A stretch of 64,000 nucleotides of DNA, taken from Streptococcus mitis (GTDB lineage Bacteria; Bacillota; Bacilli; Lactobacillales; Streptococcaceae). Position 1 is the first letter of the stretch. Each line of letters opens with the position of its first letter. Where the stretch lies: positions 124,001 through 188,000 of the forward strand of contig NZ_WIJP01000001.1 in the NCBI RefSeq assembly GCF_009496155.1. The letters run 5' to 3'. Shown piece by piece: positions 1 to 12,392 of the stretch. Position numbers and translations under genes: made by a program. The notes under the pieces are model-generated. The model was not told the origin of the DNA. It saw nothing but the letters and a program-made list of their open reading frames with translations, and ran no database searches.

Positions 1-1
1 T

Positions 2-3000
2 GTAGTTTTAGAAGATCGTGTAATAAACGCTAATGGAGGTAGTGCATTCCTTGGAGGTGTTTATGCTAATTCCATTAGATGGACCCCAAATGATTCTAAT
101 GATAATTCTAAAGGTGGTACATTAACATATAACGTGCCAGCGGATAAACGTATGGCTGCAGCAGAAAAAACTACTCGTTCATCAAGTATTGTATTTACTA
201 CTGCGAATAACTTTATTGGACCAGCTGACTTCAAAGTTACAGCAACAAGTGGATTTGGAGATACTGACGCGGAAGGAAATAAATTATATTCATATACAAC
301 TAATGGTTTGAAACCAGCCTATGAAAATCAGTTCCATCGAGGAGGATTGGCAAATTCTGATAATCCAGATTTTGAATATGGAAAAGTAATCTATATTAAT
401 AGCTTACAAGCAACAGGTGTTGTGACTGTTCCAATTAATACTAACAATGATCAGTTAAAAGAAGTTGCTTATGCAAAAGCACAAGAAGAAGTTAATTCAG
501 CTAATTTCCAACAATTGCTTAGAGATATGAATGCAACGGCTGCAATGGGTCAAATTACGAATGTTACCCTTAATTCTAAAGATAAAGTTGAAATTACAAA
601 AATAGCCGCTGATGGACGTGGTGTTGTAAAAGTTCCTGTTACTTATACTGCTGATGGAAGAACTTATGATACAACAGTAGATATCGAAGTAAATGTTGTA
701 AAATCAACTACAGATAAGTTAGTAGTATTTGAAGGTGATAAGATTACAAATGATCAAGTAAAATCTTCAGTCACTCCTGCTACAATCGATACTAAAGCTG
801 GAGTTGTGAATAATCCTAATGAATCAGATGTTTTTAGTACAACTGGAAAAGCTGGAGAAGCAGGATTAAAAATTCCAACAACGGTTACTCATGATTCAAA
901 TGGTACAACTATTAATGAAACAGTAGAAGTACCAGTAACAGTATTACCAAAACCAACTGGTGAAGTTGAAGTACCAAAAGGTGAGAGTGTAGATAAAGTT
1001 AAAGAAGTTGCTAAAGCAAAAGCAACGGCATTAGTAGCGGCGACAGATTTCACAGGAAAATTACCAACAGGAGCGACAGTAACAGTTGGGGATATAACAG
1101 AAGCCGTAGCAGAAACTCTAACAAATGAAAAAGGTACAAATAAAGGTGTTGTAAATGTTCCAGCAACTTATACAGTAGATGGAAAAACATACGATACGAC
1201 AATTCCAGTAACGATTAACGTATTAGGTTCAGAACCAAAAACGGTATATACATTAGAAGGAACAAAACCAGATGTTGAGAAAGTTAAGGCTGCCGTAACA
1301 CCAGGTACTGGAGGTACAGTTAATACTCCGAAAGAAACAGATTTACCTGCTACAACAGTAAAAGCAGGAACACCTGATGTAACCGTACCAACGACAGTAA
1401 CATATTCAACAGGAGATGAAACAGTAAAAGTACCAGTTGAAGTATTACCAAAAGCAACACCAGAAAAAGTAACGACATTAAAAGATACAACTGGTGAGAA
1501 CTTAACAACAGCTGTAAAAGAAAAAGCACAAGCTGCACTAGGTAAATTAACGCTACCATCAGGAGTAACAGCAGAATTAGTTCCAAATCAAGATTATACT
1601 GTTCCAGCAACAACTTCTAATGGGGATAAGGACGCTGTACCAGTAAAAGTTCAATACAAAGATAGTACAGGTACAGTAGTAGCAGAAGATACAATTAATG
1701 TACCAGTAACAGTCGTAAGTTCAACACCAAAATCATTGGTAGTCTTCGAAGGTGATGAAGTAACAGCTGATGCAGCTAAAGGTGCAGTAACACCAGGAAC
1801 AGATGGAACAAAAGGTGAACCAACAACATTACCAGAAACAGCTGGTAAAGCAGGAGCAACAGATGTTAAAGTAGACGTACCAGTAACATACGACAATGGT
1901 AAGTTAACAGAAACAGTCAGTGTTCCAGTAACAGTATTACCAAAACCAGAAGCTGATGAAATTCTAGTTGCTAAAAATAGTGATAAGGATAAAGCTAAAG
2001 AAAAAGTCCTTGCTCAAGCGAAAAAAGCAATTGAAGATTCAACATTTACAGGTAAATTACCACAAGGTGCAACCGTTACTGTTGATGAAACAGCTACAGT
2101 AACAGTGCCAGACTTAACAGAAGATACTGAAGTAGAGGTAACTGTTAAGTACACAGTTCCTGGACAAGATACACCATTAACTACAACAGTTAAAGTACCA
2201 GTAACAGTAGTTGAAGGTGTTCCACAAATCGTACCAGTGGATGAAAGCAACAAACAACCAGATCCAGAAAAGAGCATTGATAAAACAGATTACCCAGATG
2301 ATGCGACATTTGAGTATAAAGAAGAAGTAGATACATCTACACCAGGGGATAAGAAAGTTACTGTTGTTGTGAAACAAGGGGATAAGGTATTAGTTGAAGT
2401 ACCATCTACAGTACGTGTAGTAGGTAGCACACCTCAATTTGTAGTTGCAGATCCAGCTAAGAAACAACCAGAAGCGAAAGATAGTGTTACACCAGGAGAA
2501 TATCCAGACGGTACAACATTTGAATACAAGACACCAGTAGATACAACAACTGCAGGTGAAAAAGATGTGACAGTTGTAGCTAAGCTAAATGGTCAACCAA
2601 TTGCAGAAGTTCCTGCAAAAGTAGTAGTTGTAGATCCTAAGACACAATACGTAGTAGCAGACCCAAGCAAACCACAACCAGATGCTTCTAAGAGTATTGA
2701 TCCAGAACAATACCCAGATGGCACAACATTTGAGTACAAGACACCAGTAGACACAACAACACCAGGCGAAAAAGATGTGGTTGTAGTTGCGAAAAATGGA
2801 GAAGATAAACTTGTAGAAGTACCAACAAAAGTGAAGGTTGTACAAGGAAATCCACAAATCGTTCCAGTAGATGAAGGTAAGAAACAGCCATCTCCTGAAG
2901 ATAGTATTGATCCGAATGATTACCCAGATGATGCGACATTTGAGTATAAAGAAGAAGTAGATACATCTACACCAGGTGATAAGAAAGTTACTGTTGTTGT

Positions 3001-5566
3001 GAAACAAGGGGACAAAGTATTAGTTGAAGTACCATCTACAGTACGTGTAGTGGGTAGCACACCTCAATTTGTAGTTGCAGATCCAGCTAAGAAACAACCA
3101 GAGGCAAAAGACAGTGTCACTCCAGGAGAATATCCAGAAGGAACAACATTTGAATACAAGACACCAGTAGATACAACAACTGCAGGTGAAAAAGATGTGA
3201 CAGTTGTAGCTAAGCTAAATGGTCAACCAATTGCAGAAGTTCCTGCAAAAGTAGTAGTTGTAGATCCTAAGACACAATACGTAGTAGCAGACCCAAGCAA
3301 ACCACAACCAGATGCTTCTAAGAGTATTGATCCAGAACAATACCCAGATGGCACAACATTTGAGTACAAGACACCAGTAGACACAACAACACCAGGCGAA
3401 AAAGATGTGGTTGTAGTTGCGAAAAATGGAGAAGATAAACTTGTAGAAGTACCAACAAAAGTGAAGGTTGTACAAGGAAATCCACAAATCGTTCCAGTAG
3501 ATGAAGGTAAGAAACAGCCATCTCCTGAAGATAGTATTGATCCGAATGATTACCCAGATGATGCGACATTTGAGTATAAAGAAGAAGTAGATACATCTAC
3601 ACCAGGTGATAAGAAAGTTACTGTTGTTGTGAAACAAGGGGACAAAGTATTAGTTGAAGTACCATCTACAGTACGTGTAGTGGAAAGCTATCCTAAATAT
3701 GTACCAGTAGATCCAGCTAAGAAACAGCCAGATCCAAAAGAAAACATTAATCCAAATGATTTCCCAACTGGCACAACATTTGAATATAAAGATAACACTC
3801 CAGTAGATACAACAACACCAGGTGAGAAACCTGTAACGGTAGTAGCTAAGCTGAATGGACAACCAATTACAGAAATTCCAGCGACAATTGTAGTAGTAGA
3901 ACCTAAGACACAATATGTGCCTGTAAATGCTGAAAATGATAAGAAACCAAAACCACAAGATAGCATTACACCAGATGATTATCCAGAAGGATCAACATTT
4001 GAGTACAAGACTCCAGAAGGAAAAACAGAAGCCTACGATGGTTCAACACCAGGTGATAAAGATGTTACTGTAGTCGTGAAAGATTCAGATGGAGATACAC
4101 TTGTAGAAGTACCTGCGAAGATTAAAGTCGTTCAAGGTAAAGAACAATTAACTCCAGTAAATGCTGAAGATAAGGATAAACCTAAAGCTGAAGATAGTAT
4201 CACACCAAGTGACTATCCAGAAGGTTCAACATTCGAATACAAAGTTCCAGAAGGACAAACAACTCCATATGATGGAACAACTCCAGGGGATAAACCAGTT
4301 ATAGTAGTTGTAAAAGATAAAGATGGAAAAGTGTTAGTTGAAGTTCCAGCGACTATTAAAGTAGTTGAAACAAAACCAACACCGATTGAAACACCAGTAA
4401 CCACAACACCGTTAACCCCAGAGGATTACACAAAAGGAATTAAGATTCCAGAAGGTGGTAAAGTAACGAATGTTGCAAACATTCCAGACTTAACAACGCC
4501 AGGTAAGAAAGATCCAGTTAAAGTAACGATTACATTACCAAACGGTAAATCTTATACAGTAGATGTACCAGTAACTGTAACACCTATTGAAGACATTGTT
4601 AAAAAAGAGGGAGATCCAATTACTAATGAGGATGTTGAAAAACACATTCCAAAAGGAGCAAAAGTTATTTCTATTGGAGATAAACCTACAACGGATATTC
4701 CAGGAGAAAGGCCAAGTATTCCAGTTGTTATCGAGTTACCAAATGGAATTCGAGTAACTGTAAATGTACCAGTTATCGTAACACCAAAAGTTACGCCTGT
4801 GGTAGTTAAAGTTGGAACACCAGTTACGCCAGAAGATGTTAAGAAACATATCGACTTACCAAATGGATGGAAGGTAACAAAAGTAGGAGAAATTCCAACA
4901 ACAGAAACACCAGGAACAAAACCAGTTGTTTCAGTGGAAATTCAATTACCAGATGGCCGTAAGATTACAGTAGATGTACCGGTAATCGTAACACCAACTG
5001 TAAGACAAATTGTAGTGCCACAAGGAACACCAGTTACACCAGATGATGTGAAAGGTCATATCGATTTACCAAAAGAACCAGGGTGGGAAATTGTTGAAGT
5101 CGGAGAAATTCCAACAACAGAAACACCAGGAACAAAACCATTTGTTAAGGTAAAAGTCAAATTACCTGACGGTCGTATTATCACAGTGGACGTTCCTGTA
5201 ACAGTAACACCTAAATCACAAAATGGTGACGGAGCAATTGCTCAAAATGGTGGTTCAACTGTGCAGATTGTAACGGAATATCTAGATGAAAATGGAAACC
5301 GTATTACTTCAGATAAAGAAGGAAAACACAATCCAATAGAGTTGGAAGGATATGAGTTTAGTCATTCAACAACGGATGCTAAAGGAAATACACTACATCA
5401 CTATAAGAAAGTGAAAAAACTAATCAATCAAGAGCAACCAAGCTCTAATGACAAGAAGGAATTACCAAATACTGGTACAGAGGATAAGGCTGGTCTAGCT
5501 AGTCTTGGACTTCTTGGAATGTTGGGTGCATTCGGACTTGTAGCTCGTAAGAAAAAAGAAGACTAA
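2..5566 (+). CDS. Large LPXTG-anchored surface protein with Rib/YPDG-type repeats (5' end outside window)
   Basis: The frame is open from base 2, so the protein enters the window already in progress; 1854 residues are visible. The first ~230 visible residues are non-repetitive. They are followed by ~75-95-residue beta modules ending in VPVTV or VPV.VLP. From about 2221 to 4370 come ~70-residue modules with the signature YPDG/YPEG-TTFEYK, DTTTPG and EVP-hydrophobic-VV, as in Rib/alpha-like and YPDG repeats. Four modules with PEDVKKHI and TTETPGTKP follow, then a MucBP-like segment (VTEYLDENGNRI, ~5260-5415). The sorting signal is LPNTG (5461-5475), a hydrophobic helix and RKKKED. This predicts a wall-anchored adhesin projecting from the cell. 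The exact ligand is not visible. The N-terminal signal peptide would lie upstream of the window. Confidence 0.93.
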   Translation, partial: VVLEDRVINANGGSAFLGGVYANSIRWTPNDSNDNSKGGTLTYNVPADKRMAAAEKTTRSSSIVFTTANNFIGPADFKVTATSGFGDTDAEGNKLYSYTTNGLKPAYENQFHRGGLANSDNPDFEYGKVIYINSLQATGVVTVPINTNNDQLKEVAYAKAQEEVNSANFQQLLRDMNATAAMGQITNVTLNSKDKVEITKIAADGRGVVKVPVTYTADGRTYDTTVDIEVNVVKSTTDKLVVFEGDKITNDQVKSSVTPATIDTKAGVVNNPNESDVFSTTGKAGEAGLKIPTTVTHDSNGTTINETVEVPVTVLPKPTGEVEVPKGESVDKVKEVAKAKATALVAATDFTGKLPTGATVTVGDITEAVAETLTNEKGTNKGVVNVPATYTVDGKTYDTTIPVTINVLGSEPKTVYTLEGTKPDVEKVKAAVTPGTGGTVNTPKETDLPATTVKAGTPDVTVPTTVTYSTGDETVKVPVEVLPKATPEKVTTLKDTTGENLTTAVKEKAQAALGKLTLPSGVTAELVPNQDYTVPATTSNGDKDAVPVKVQYKDSTGTVVAEDTINVPVTVVSSTPKSLVVFEGDEVTADAAKGAVTPGTDGTKGEPTTLPETAGKAGATDVKVDVPVTYDNGKLTETVSVPVTVLPKPEADEILVAKNSDKDKAKEKVLAQAKKAIEDSTFTGKLPQGATVTVDETATVTVPDLTEDTEVEVTVKYTVPGQDTPLTTTVKVPVTVVEGVPQIVPVDESNKQPDPEKSIDKTDYPDDATFEYKEEVDTSTPGDKKVTVVVKQGDKVLVEVPSTVRVVGSTPQFVVADPAKKQPEAKDSVTPGEYPDGTTFEYKTPVDTTTAGEKDVTVVAKLNGQPIAEVPAKVVVVDPKTQYVVADPSKPQPDASKSIDPEQYPDGTTFEYKTPVDTTTPGEKDVVVVAKNGEDKLVEVPTKVKVVQGNPQIVPVDEGKKQPSPEDSIDPNDYPDDATFEYKEEVDTSTPGDKKVTVVVKQGDKVLVEVPSTVRVVGSTPQFVVADPAKKQPEAKDSVTPGEYPEGTTFEYKTPVDTTTAGEKDVTVVAKLNGQPIAEVPAKVVVVDPKTQYVVADPSKPQPDASKSIDPEQYPDGTTFEYKTPVDTTTPGEKDVVVVAKNGEDKLVEVPTKVKVVQGNPQIVPVDEGKKQPSPEDSIDPNDYPDDATFEYKEEVDTSTPGDKKVTVVVKQGDKVLVEVPSTVRVVESYPKYVPVDPAKKQPDPKENINPNDFPTGTTFEYKDNTPVDTTTPGEKPVTVVAKLNGQPITEIPATIVVVEPKTQYVPVNAENDKKPKPQDSITPDDYPEGSTFEYKTPEGKTEAYDGSTPGDKDVTVVVKDSDGDTLVEVPAKIKVVQGKEQLTPVNAEDKDKPKAEDSITPSDYPEGSTFEYKVPEGQTTPYDGTTPGDKPVIVVVKDKDGKVLVEVPATIKVVETKPTPIETPVTTTPLTPEDYTKGIKIPEGGKVTNVANIPDLTTPGKKDPVKVTITLPNGKSYTVDVPVTVTPIEDIVKKEGDPITNEDVEKHIPKGAKVISIGDKPTTDIPGERPSIPVVIELPNGIRVTVNVPVIVTPKVTPVVVKVGTPVTPEDVKKHIDLPNGWKVTKVGEIPTTETPGTKPVVSVEIQLPDGRKITVDVPVIVTPTVRQIVVPQGTPVTPDDVKGHIDLPKEPGWEIVEVGEIPTTETPGTKPFVKVKVKLPDGRIITVDVPVTVTPKSQNGDGAIAQNGGSTVQIVTEYLDENGNRITSDKEGKHNPIELEGYEFSHSTTDAKGNTLHHYKKVKKLINQEQPSSNDKKELPNTGTEDKAGLASLGLLGMLGAFGLVARKKKED
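2221..3681 (+). repeat. 630-bp tandem repeat inside the surface-protein gene
   Basis: A 630-bp (210-residue) super-repeat made of three ~70-residue modules starts at 2221, 2851 and 3481. The order is PQIVPVDE, PQFVVADP and TQYVVADP, and the third copy is partial. The segments at 2585-3007 and 3215-3637 read as essentially identical DNA, so the duplication is recent or kept homogeneous by recombination. Copy number is expected to vary between isolates and may collapse in short-read assemblies. Confidence 0.92.
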
Positions 5567-5719
5567 TACTCTTCGAAAATCTCTTCAAACCACGTCAGCT
5601 TCACCTTGCCGTAGATATGTGTAACTGACTTCGTCAGTCTTATCTACAACCTCAAAGCAGTGCTTTGAGCAACCTGAGGCTAGCTTCCTAGTTTGCACTT
5701 TGATTTTCATTGAGTATAA
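5566..5719 (-). repeat. BOX element 1 (boxA-boxB-boxC)
   Basis: The boxA end (TACTCTTCGAAAATCTC, then the CGTCAGC..CCTTGCCGTAG core used for BOX-PCR) is followed by a hairpin module ACTGACTTCGTCAGT and by boxC, ending in TTTTCATTGAGTATA. About 153 bp, with one boxB-like unit. The boxA end directly follows the surface-protein gene; its terminal TAATACT includes the stop codon. BOX elements are typical of pneumococcus and its relatives. Confidence 0.9.
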
Positions 5720-5750
5720 GAAAGAAACTTCCTTTCTAAAGTCCGACAGA

Positions 5751-5788
5751 AAAATAGACTGAGGTGAAAACTTCAGTCTATTTCTTTT
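5751..5788 (+). terminator. Terminator after the surface-protein gene
   Basis: A perfect 10-bp stem AATAGACTGA / TCAGTCTATT (5753-5762, 5773-5782) is followed by TTTCTTTT. It lies downstream of the surface protein and BOX 1. Confidence 0.8.
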
Positions 5789-5795
5789 GGCCATG

Positions 5796-5825
5796 AAAAA
5801 ATCCTCTGGCAAGTACCAGAGGATA
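5796..5825 (-). terminator. lysS terminator
   Basis: On the minus strand the stem TCCTCTGG / CCAGAGGA is followed by six T residues, just after the lysS stop codon. Confidence 0.85.
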
Positions 5826-5830
5826 AGGGA

Positions 5831-7330
<1,500 letters not shown>

Positions 7331-7424
7331 CTAGTTTTACTCAAAATTGAATACGATGAGTCATTTTTTGCGATACTTCCATTTTATCATAAATAAGCAA
7401 GAAATTCACGGATAATCTTTAAAA

Positions 7425-7457
7425 ACTAAAAAGAACTTGACGCTAAAATCAAGTTCT
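7425..7457 (-). terminator. Terminator after the phosphatase gene
   Basis: Minus-strand stem AGAACTTGA / TCAAGTTCT followed by TTTTTAG. It closes the 9400-7459 operon and touches its last stop codon. Confidence 0.8.
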
Positions 7458-7458
7458 G

Positions 7459-8076
7459 TTATTGATAGGAAGTATCATTCCAAGTATCGAGTGTAAATGT
7501 TTCAAAATCATGGGTTTCTAGAATGGTTAGGCTGGCATTTGCTAGACCGCTATCTTTACGAAGAAGAGGTTCTTTATAACCTAGAAGAGTACGAAGACTA
7601 GCAGTAAGATTGGCGCCGTGACCGACAATTAGAATACGCTCAGCTGGACTATCTTTTAATGATTTGATAAATTGGATGGTCCGTTGCGTGGTGCTATAGA
7701 GGGATTCGGCTCCAAACATTTGAGTGTCAAATTTAGCAAGATTAGATCGGAAAGCTTTGATTTGTTGCGGGTAAATAGCTTCCAAGGTTGCGATTTTCAA
7801 ACCTTCCAACTTCCCCAACTGCCATTCACGGAGATTAGGAACGCATTCTAAAGGACAGGGCGTCTGGAGTTGACTTTGGATAATCTCAGCAGATCTGACC
7901 GCTCGCGGTAAATCACTTGAATAAATTTTCTTAAAAGGAATTTCCTTGAGATACTTGCCAAGTTGTTTTAGGGTGTCAATGGATTCAGGAAGAAGGGGAG
8001 AATCTCCACCAGCACCTTGAAAGCGTCCTTCTTGGTTCCAGACCGTACGACCGTGGCGGACAAAGTAGAGTTTCAT
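7459..8076 (-). CDS. Histidine phosphatase superfamily protein (phosphoglycerate mutase-like)
   Basis: 205 residues of the RHG branch. The phosphorylated histidine sits in LYFVRHGRTVWN (residues 3-14), and the second catalytic histidine in RILIVGHGANL. The family includes cofactor-dependent phosphoglycerate mutases and many broad phosphatases. The motifs do not distinguish them, so the substrate is left open. The start codon overlaps the stop of the YbaK gene as TAATG, so translation is probably coupled. Last gene of the three-gene operon popT-ybaK-phosphatase. Confidence 0.88.
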   Translation of the reverse strand: MKLYFVRHGRTVWNQEGRFQGAGGDSPLLPESIDTLKQLGKYLKEIPFKKIYSSDLPRAVRSAEIIQSQLQTPCPLECVPNLREWQLGKLEGLKIATLEAIYPQQIKAFRSNLAKFDTQMFGAESLYSTTQRTIQFIKSLKDSPAERILIVGHGANLTASLRTLLGYKEPLLRKDSGLANASLTILETHDFETFTLDTWNDTSYQ

Positions 8077-8558
8077 TACTTGTTGTCCTCCAAAATATCT
8101 ACAAAGTCAGCTTTTACAAAGTTAGCCAAGTCTTGTGGTGCGACGATAATGCTGTGACCAACTTCGCCTGCAGAGACAATCATTTGATCTAAGTCTAGAG
8201 CAATCTTATCGATAAAAATGGGGTAATGGTGTTTCTGACGAATACCGACAGGATTATTGGCTCCGTGAATATAACCAGTTGTTTTCTCAAGGTCCTTTTG
8301 TGGAATCATACTCACTTTTTTATTGCCAGAAATTTTGGCTAGTTTCTTTTCAGACAAGTGTTGAGTGATAGGGATAATTCCGATAATCGGTCCTGTCTTG
8401 TCTCCCAAAAGAGCCAAGGTTTTGAAAATCTGATTTCGGTCATAACCTTGCAGAAGTTCTCCTTCCAGAGCATTGATTTGAATCCCCTGATGTGGGATAC
8501 CTGCTTTAGACAGGATTTGTTCCACCAATGTTTTTTTGATTTTAACTTTTTTTGCCAT
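8076..8558 (-). CDS. ybaK: YbaK/EbsC-family aminoacyl-tRNA deacylase (Cys-tRNA(Pro) type)
   Basis: 160 residues, the normal size for single-domain YbaK proteins, which hydrolyse mischarged tRNA (for YbaK itself, Cys-tRNA(Pro)). Visible family features are the N-terminal KKTLVEQILSKAGI helix, the central GDKTGPIIGIIP strand, GYIHGANNPVGIRQK, the segment that carries the active-site region, and the terminal GEVGHSIIVAPQDL. It overlaps the neighbouring genes by one base at each end (TAATG junctions). The exact tRNA specificity is inferred from the family. Confidence 0.9.
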   Translation of the reverse strand: MAKKVKIKKTLVEQILSKAGIPHQGIQINALEGELLQGYDRNQIFKTLALLGDKTGPIIGIIPITQHLSEKKLAKISGNKKVSMIPQKDLEKTTGYIHGANNPVGIRQKHHYPIFIDKIALDLDQMIVSAGEVGHSIIVAPQDLANFVKADFVDILEDNK

Positions 8559-9400
8559 TATTTATACTTATCCTCCAATTGGCTCATCCAAATACCAAGC
8601 CAGATTCCCAGCGCAAAGAAGAAGGCGATGATGACATAACCGACAAGTGAAAGGCCTGTGTATTGAATGCTTTCAGAGTTTCCTGCATTTGGAATCAAGA
8701 TCAAAAGGGTGCTTGATAGAACGATTCCGATGATAAAATGATAGACGCGTGAGTGGTAGTTGTTTAAGGCATAATCCATCAATTTTGAAAAAATGATGAG
8801 AGTTGCACCTGCACCAATTCCAATCGGGAAGAAGGTTCCCAAGAGGTCAAAGGTTTTAAAACCAGTCAACATAGGAGCATAGAGTCCCAAAATCAAAAGT
8901 AGATTTGATGGACTGAGACCAGGAACCAATACACCAAGAGCCAGTAGTGCACCTGCTAGGACGAAATTAAGAAAGCTTGCACTTAAGGTTCCAACGACGA
9001 AATTTAAGGCATAGAGTCCTAATCCAGAAATGATAAAGGTTGTCCAGAACCAAGCTAGATCAATCTTGTCTCTGTCAGATTCTCGAGTCGATTCTTTGAG
9101 GAGGCTAGGAACTGTACCAATGATGGCACCCGCAAAGCTCCATAAGACAAAGACCTGATAATTTTCAAGTAGGTATTCAATCGGGTAGGAAAATAAGCCG
9201 ATTCCCAGAAGCATACCAATGGCAACTGGTATAAAATACAAAACATTTTCTTTAAAATCTTTAAAGGGATGGGCCAGAAAACCAATCATTCGTTCATAAA
9301 TTCCTAAGATTGCTGCTAGAACCCCTCCAGAAATTCCCGGTAGGATAAATCCAAGAGCAATGACAATCCCTTTAATAATACGTGCTAACCATGAGAGCAT
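8558..9400 (-). CDS. popT: DUF368 membrane protein, PopT-type polyprenyl-phosphate transporter
   Basis: 280 residues with about eight hydrophobic segments and the DUF368 hallmark near the N-terminus, GFILPGISGGVLAAILGIYE. A second, related copy occurs at GVLVPGLSPSNLLLILGLYAP, consistent with an internal repeat in the fold. DUF368 proteins were shown to recycle undecaprenyl phosphate across the membrane for wall synthesis; that function is transferred here by family. First gene of the minus-strand operon. A minus-strand extended -10 (TGA TACAAT, 9448-9443) lies ~45 nt upstream. Confidence 0.85.
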   Translation of the reverse strand: MLSWLARIIKGIVIALGFILPGISGGVLAAILGIYERMIGFLAHPFKDFKENVLYFIPVAIGMLLGIGLFSYPIEYLLENYQVFVLWSFAGAIIGTVPSLLKESTRESDRDKIDLAWFWTTFIISGLGLYALNFVVGTLSASFLNFVLAGALLALGVLVPGLSPSNLLLILGLYAPMLTGFKTFDLLGTFFPIGIGAGATLIIFSKLMDYALNNYHSRVYHFIIGIVLSSTLLILIPNAGNSESIQYTGLSLVGYVIIAFFFALGIWLGIWMSQLEDKYK

Positions 9401-9462
9401 ATTTTTCCTCCAACTATTTCTATTTCAAAAACTCCTTACTATATTGTATCATAATCAAACAC

Positions 9463-9497
9463 AAAAAGAAAAAGCAAATGGTAAACAAATGCTTTTA
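9463..9497 (-). terminator. Terminator after the GH25 pseudogene
   Basis: Minus-strand AAAAGCA / TGCTTTT stem with a 13-nt loop followed by TTTCTTTTTG, starting at the stop codon of the lysozyme remnant. Confidence 0.6.
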
Positions 9498-10293
9498 AGG
9501 TTTTAAGAAGAGTTTTCTAAAGGTTTCTTCTTTGTTTTTTAAGGAAGAGATGACGTTGATATCTAAATCGTGGTCAAAGCCAGCAATTTTTCCTTTAGAA
9601 GTGTACTGATGAATGTCGTAATCTAAATCAGTCTTAGGAGTTGCTTCGTAAAATCCTGAGTCAGAACCATAGGAAGGAATCCAAACAGAGGTAAACTTGT
9701 CTGTATCAATACTGTGTTCTTCCATGAAGTAGACCCCAACGTAGATTCCGATGTTTTTAGCACCTAACGATTCTAGTTTTGCACGAAAGGCTTCAACACC
9801 TTCGTTCATATTGGACATGGTTTTGTCTTCCACGTCTAGCCAATAGTAACTAGGAGTGTATGGTGAAGAGGCATTATAAAATACTTCGGCAGCCTTTTCC
9901 ATTTCTTGGACACTTTTTCCAGCTACAAAGGCATAGACCCCAACGGGTACATTTCGTTTTTGAAACTCGGTAATATGGGTTTTAAAGGCCTTATCTACCC
10001 CATTAACAAAGGAAGCATCGTTCTCTTTGGACGTTTGAGCACCACTATGGACGCGAACAATAGCCCCAGATATGTTTTGGGAGAGTATCGTAGTTAATTT
10101 CCTCAGGACGCTGCCAACCAGAGACATCAATTACTGGTTTATCTATATTGTGTAGCGCTTGTGTTTCTACTTGCGCGATATTTGACTTTGTTTTTACAGG
10201 ATGTTCCTCAAAACGAGGGCGATTCAGGATTAAAATGAAAATCATAATCCCAAAAAAACCAAATAAAATAAGCGGATTAATTTTCTTTCTCAT
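9495..10293 (-). pseudogene. GH25 (lysozyme-family) membrane-anchored protein, frameshifted
   Basis: An intact gene would encode about 265 residues: a membrane anchor (LILFGFFGIMIFILIL), the GH25 entry motif DKPVIDVSGWQ, then VRVHSGAQ, PVGVYAFVAG and YYWLDVEDKTM with the catalytic acidic pair, ending DLDINVISSL. The reading frame breaks at about 10078-10090: the upstream frame reads DTLPKHIWG and stops soon after, while the downstream frame continues with LSQNISGAIVRV. The shift equals a 2-base loss in a CTCTCC tract or a 1-base gain. All catalytic motifs lie in the downstream frame, which lacks its own signal. A sequencing error in the tract is possible. Confidence 0.85.
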
Positions 10294-10406
10294 ATCTCAT
10301 AATTTTACCTTAAAAATGGGAAAAAATCAAAAAAAACACTCAAAAATGGGTTAAGAAAGGACTTTAGAGCATTTTTTCATTCAAGGGCGCGTAATGATTT
10401 GAAATA

Positions 10407-10415
10407 TGGTATAAT
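10407..10415 (+). promoter_or_regulatory. glmU operon promoter (extended -10)
   Basis: TGG TATAAT at 10407-10415, 31 nt before the glmU ATG, with AGAGAAAAGAGAAG as a weak ribosome binding site. Confidence 0.75.
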
Positions 10416-10431
10416 AAAAGGGAATTTCTAG

Positions 10432-11826
<1,395 letters not shown>

Positions 11827-11835
11827 GAGCCTATC

Positions 11836-12381
11836 ATGGAATTTGAAGAAAAAACGCTTAGTCGAAAAGAAATCTATCAAGGACCAATATTTAAACTAGT
11901 CCAAGATCAGGTTGAATTACCAGAAGGTAAAGGAACTGCCCAACGAGATTTAATTTTCCACAATGGAGCTGTCTGTGTTTTAGCAGTAACGGATGAACAA
12001 AAACTCATCTTGGTCAAGCAGTACCGCAAAGCTATCGAGGCTGTCTCTTACGAAATTCCAGCCGGAAAGTTGGAAGCAGGAGAAAATACAGACCCTGTTG
12101 CAGCAGCTCTGCGTGAATTAGAGGAAGAAACAGCCTATACAGGGAAGTTAGAACTCTTGTATGATTTTTATTCAGCTATTGGCTTTTGTAATGAGAAGTT
12201 AAAACTATACCTAGCCAGCGATTTGACAAAGGTGGAAAATCCGCGTCCGCAGGATGAAGATGAGACCTTGGAAGTCCTAGAAGTGAGCTTAGAAGAAGCC
12301 AAGGAATTGATCCAATCAGGTCATATTTGTGATGCCAAGACAATTATGGCTGTTCAATATTGGGAATTGCACAAAAAATAG
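11836..12381 (+). CDS. nudF: Nudix hydrolase, ADP-ribose pyrophosphatase type
   Basis: 181 residues. The Nudix box is [19 protein letters not shown] followed by EEETA, with the REL-EEE metal-binding glutamates present and a spacer two residues longer than the consensus. The upstream strand [16 protein letters not shown] is typical of ADP-ribose pyrophosphatases, which turn ADP-ribose into AMP and ribose-5-phosphate. The GGAGC site precedes ATG. It sits in the glmU-nudF-macP-mtnN cluster conserved in streptococci. Substrate is inferred from family. Confidence 0.88.
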   Translation: MEFEEKTLSRKEIYQGPIFKLVQDQVELPEGKGTAQRDLIFHNGAVCVLAVTDEQKLILVKQYRKAIEAVSYEIPAGKLEAGENTDPVAAALRELEEETAYTGKLELLYDFYSAIGFCNEKLKLYLASDLTKVENPRPQDEDETLEVLEVSLEEAKELIQSGHICDAKTIMAVQYWELHKK

Positions 12382-12392
12382 AGGAGGTCAGT

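Noticed and set aside
2585..3637. Two identical 140-residue minus-strand frames within the surface-protein gene
   Set aside because: Shadows of the 630-bp repeat on the opposite strand, low-complexity, no start signals.
12360..12392. Upstream start for macP inside nudF
   Set aside because: No ribosome binding site there, whereas GAGGAGG sits correctly before ATG 12393.
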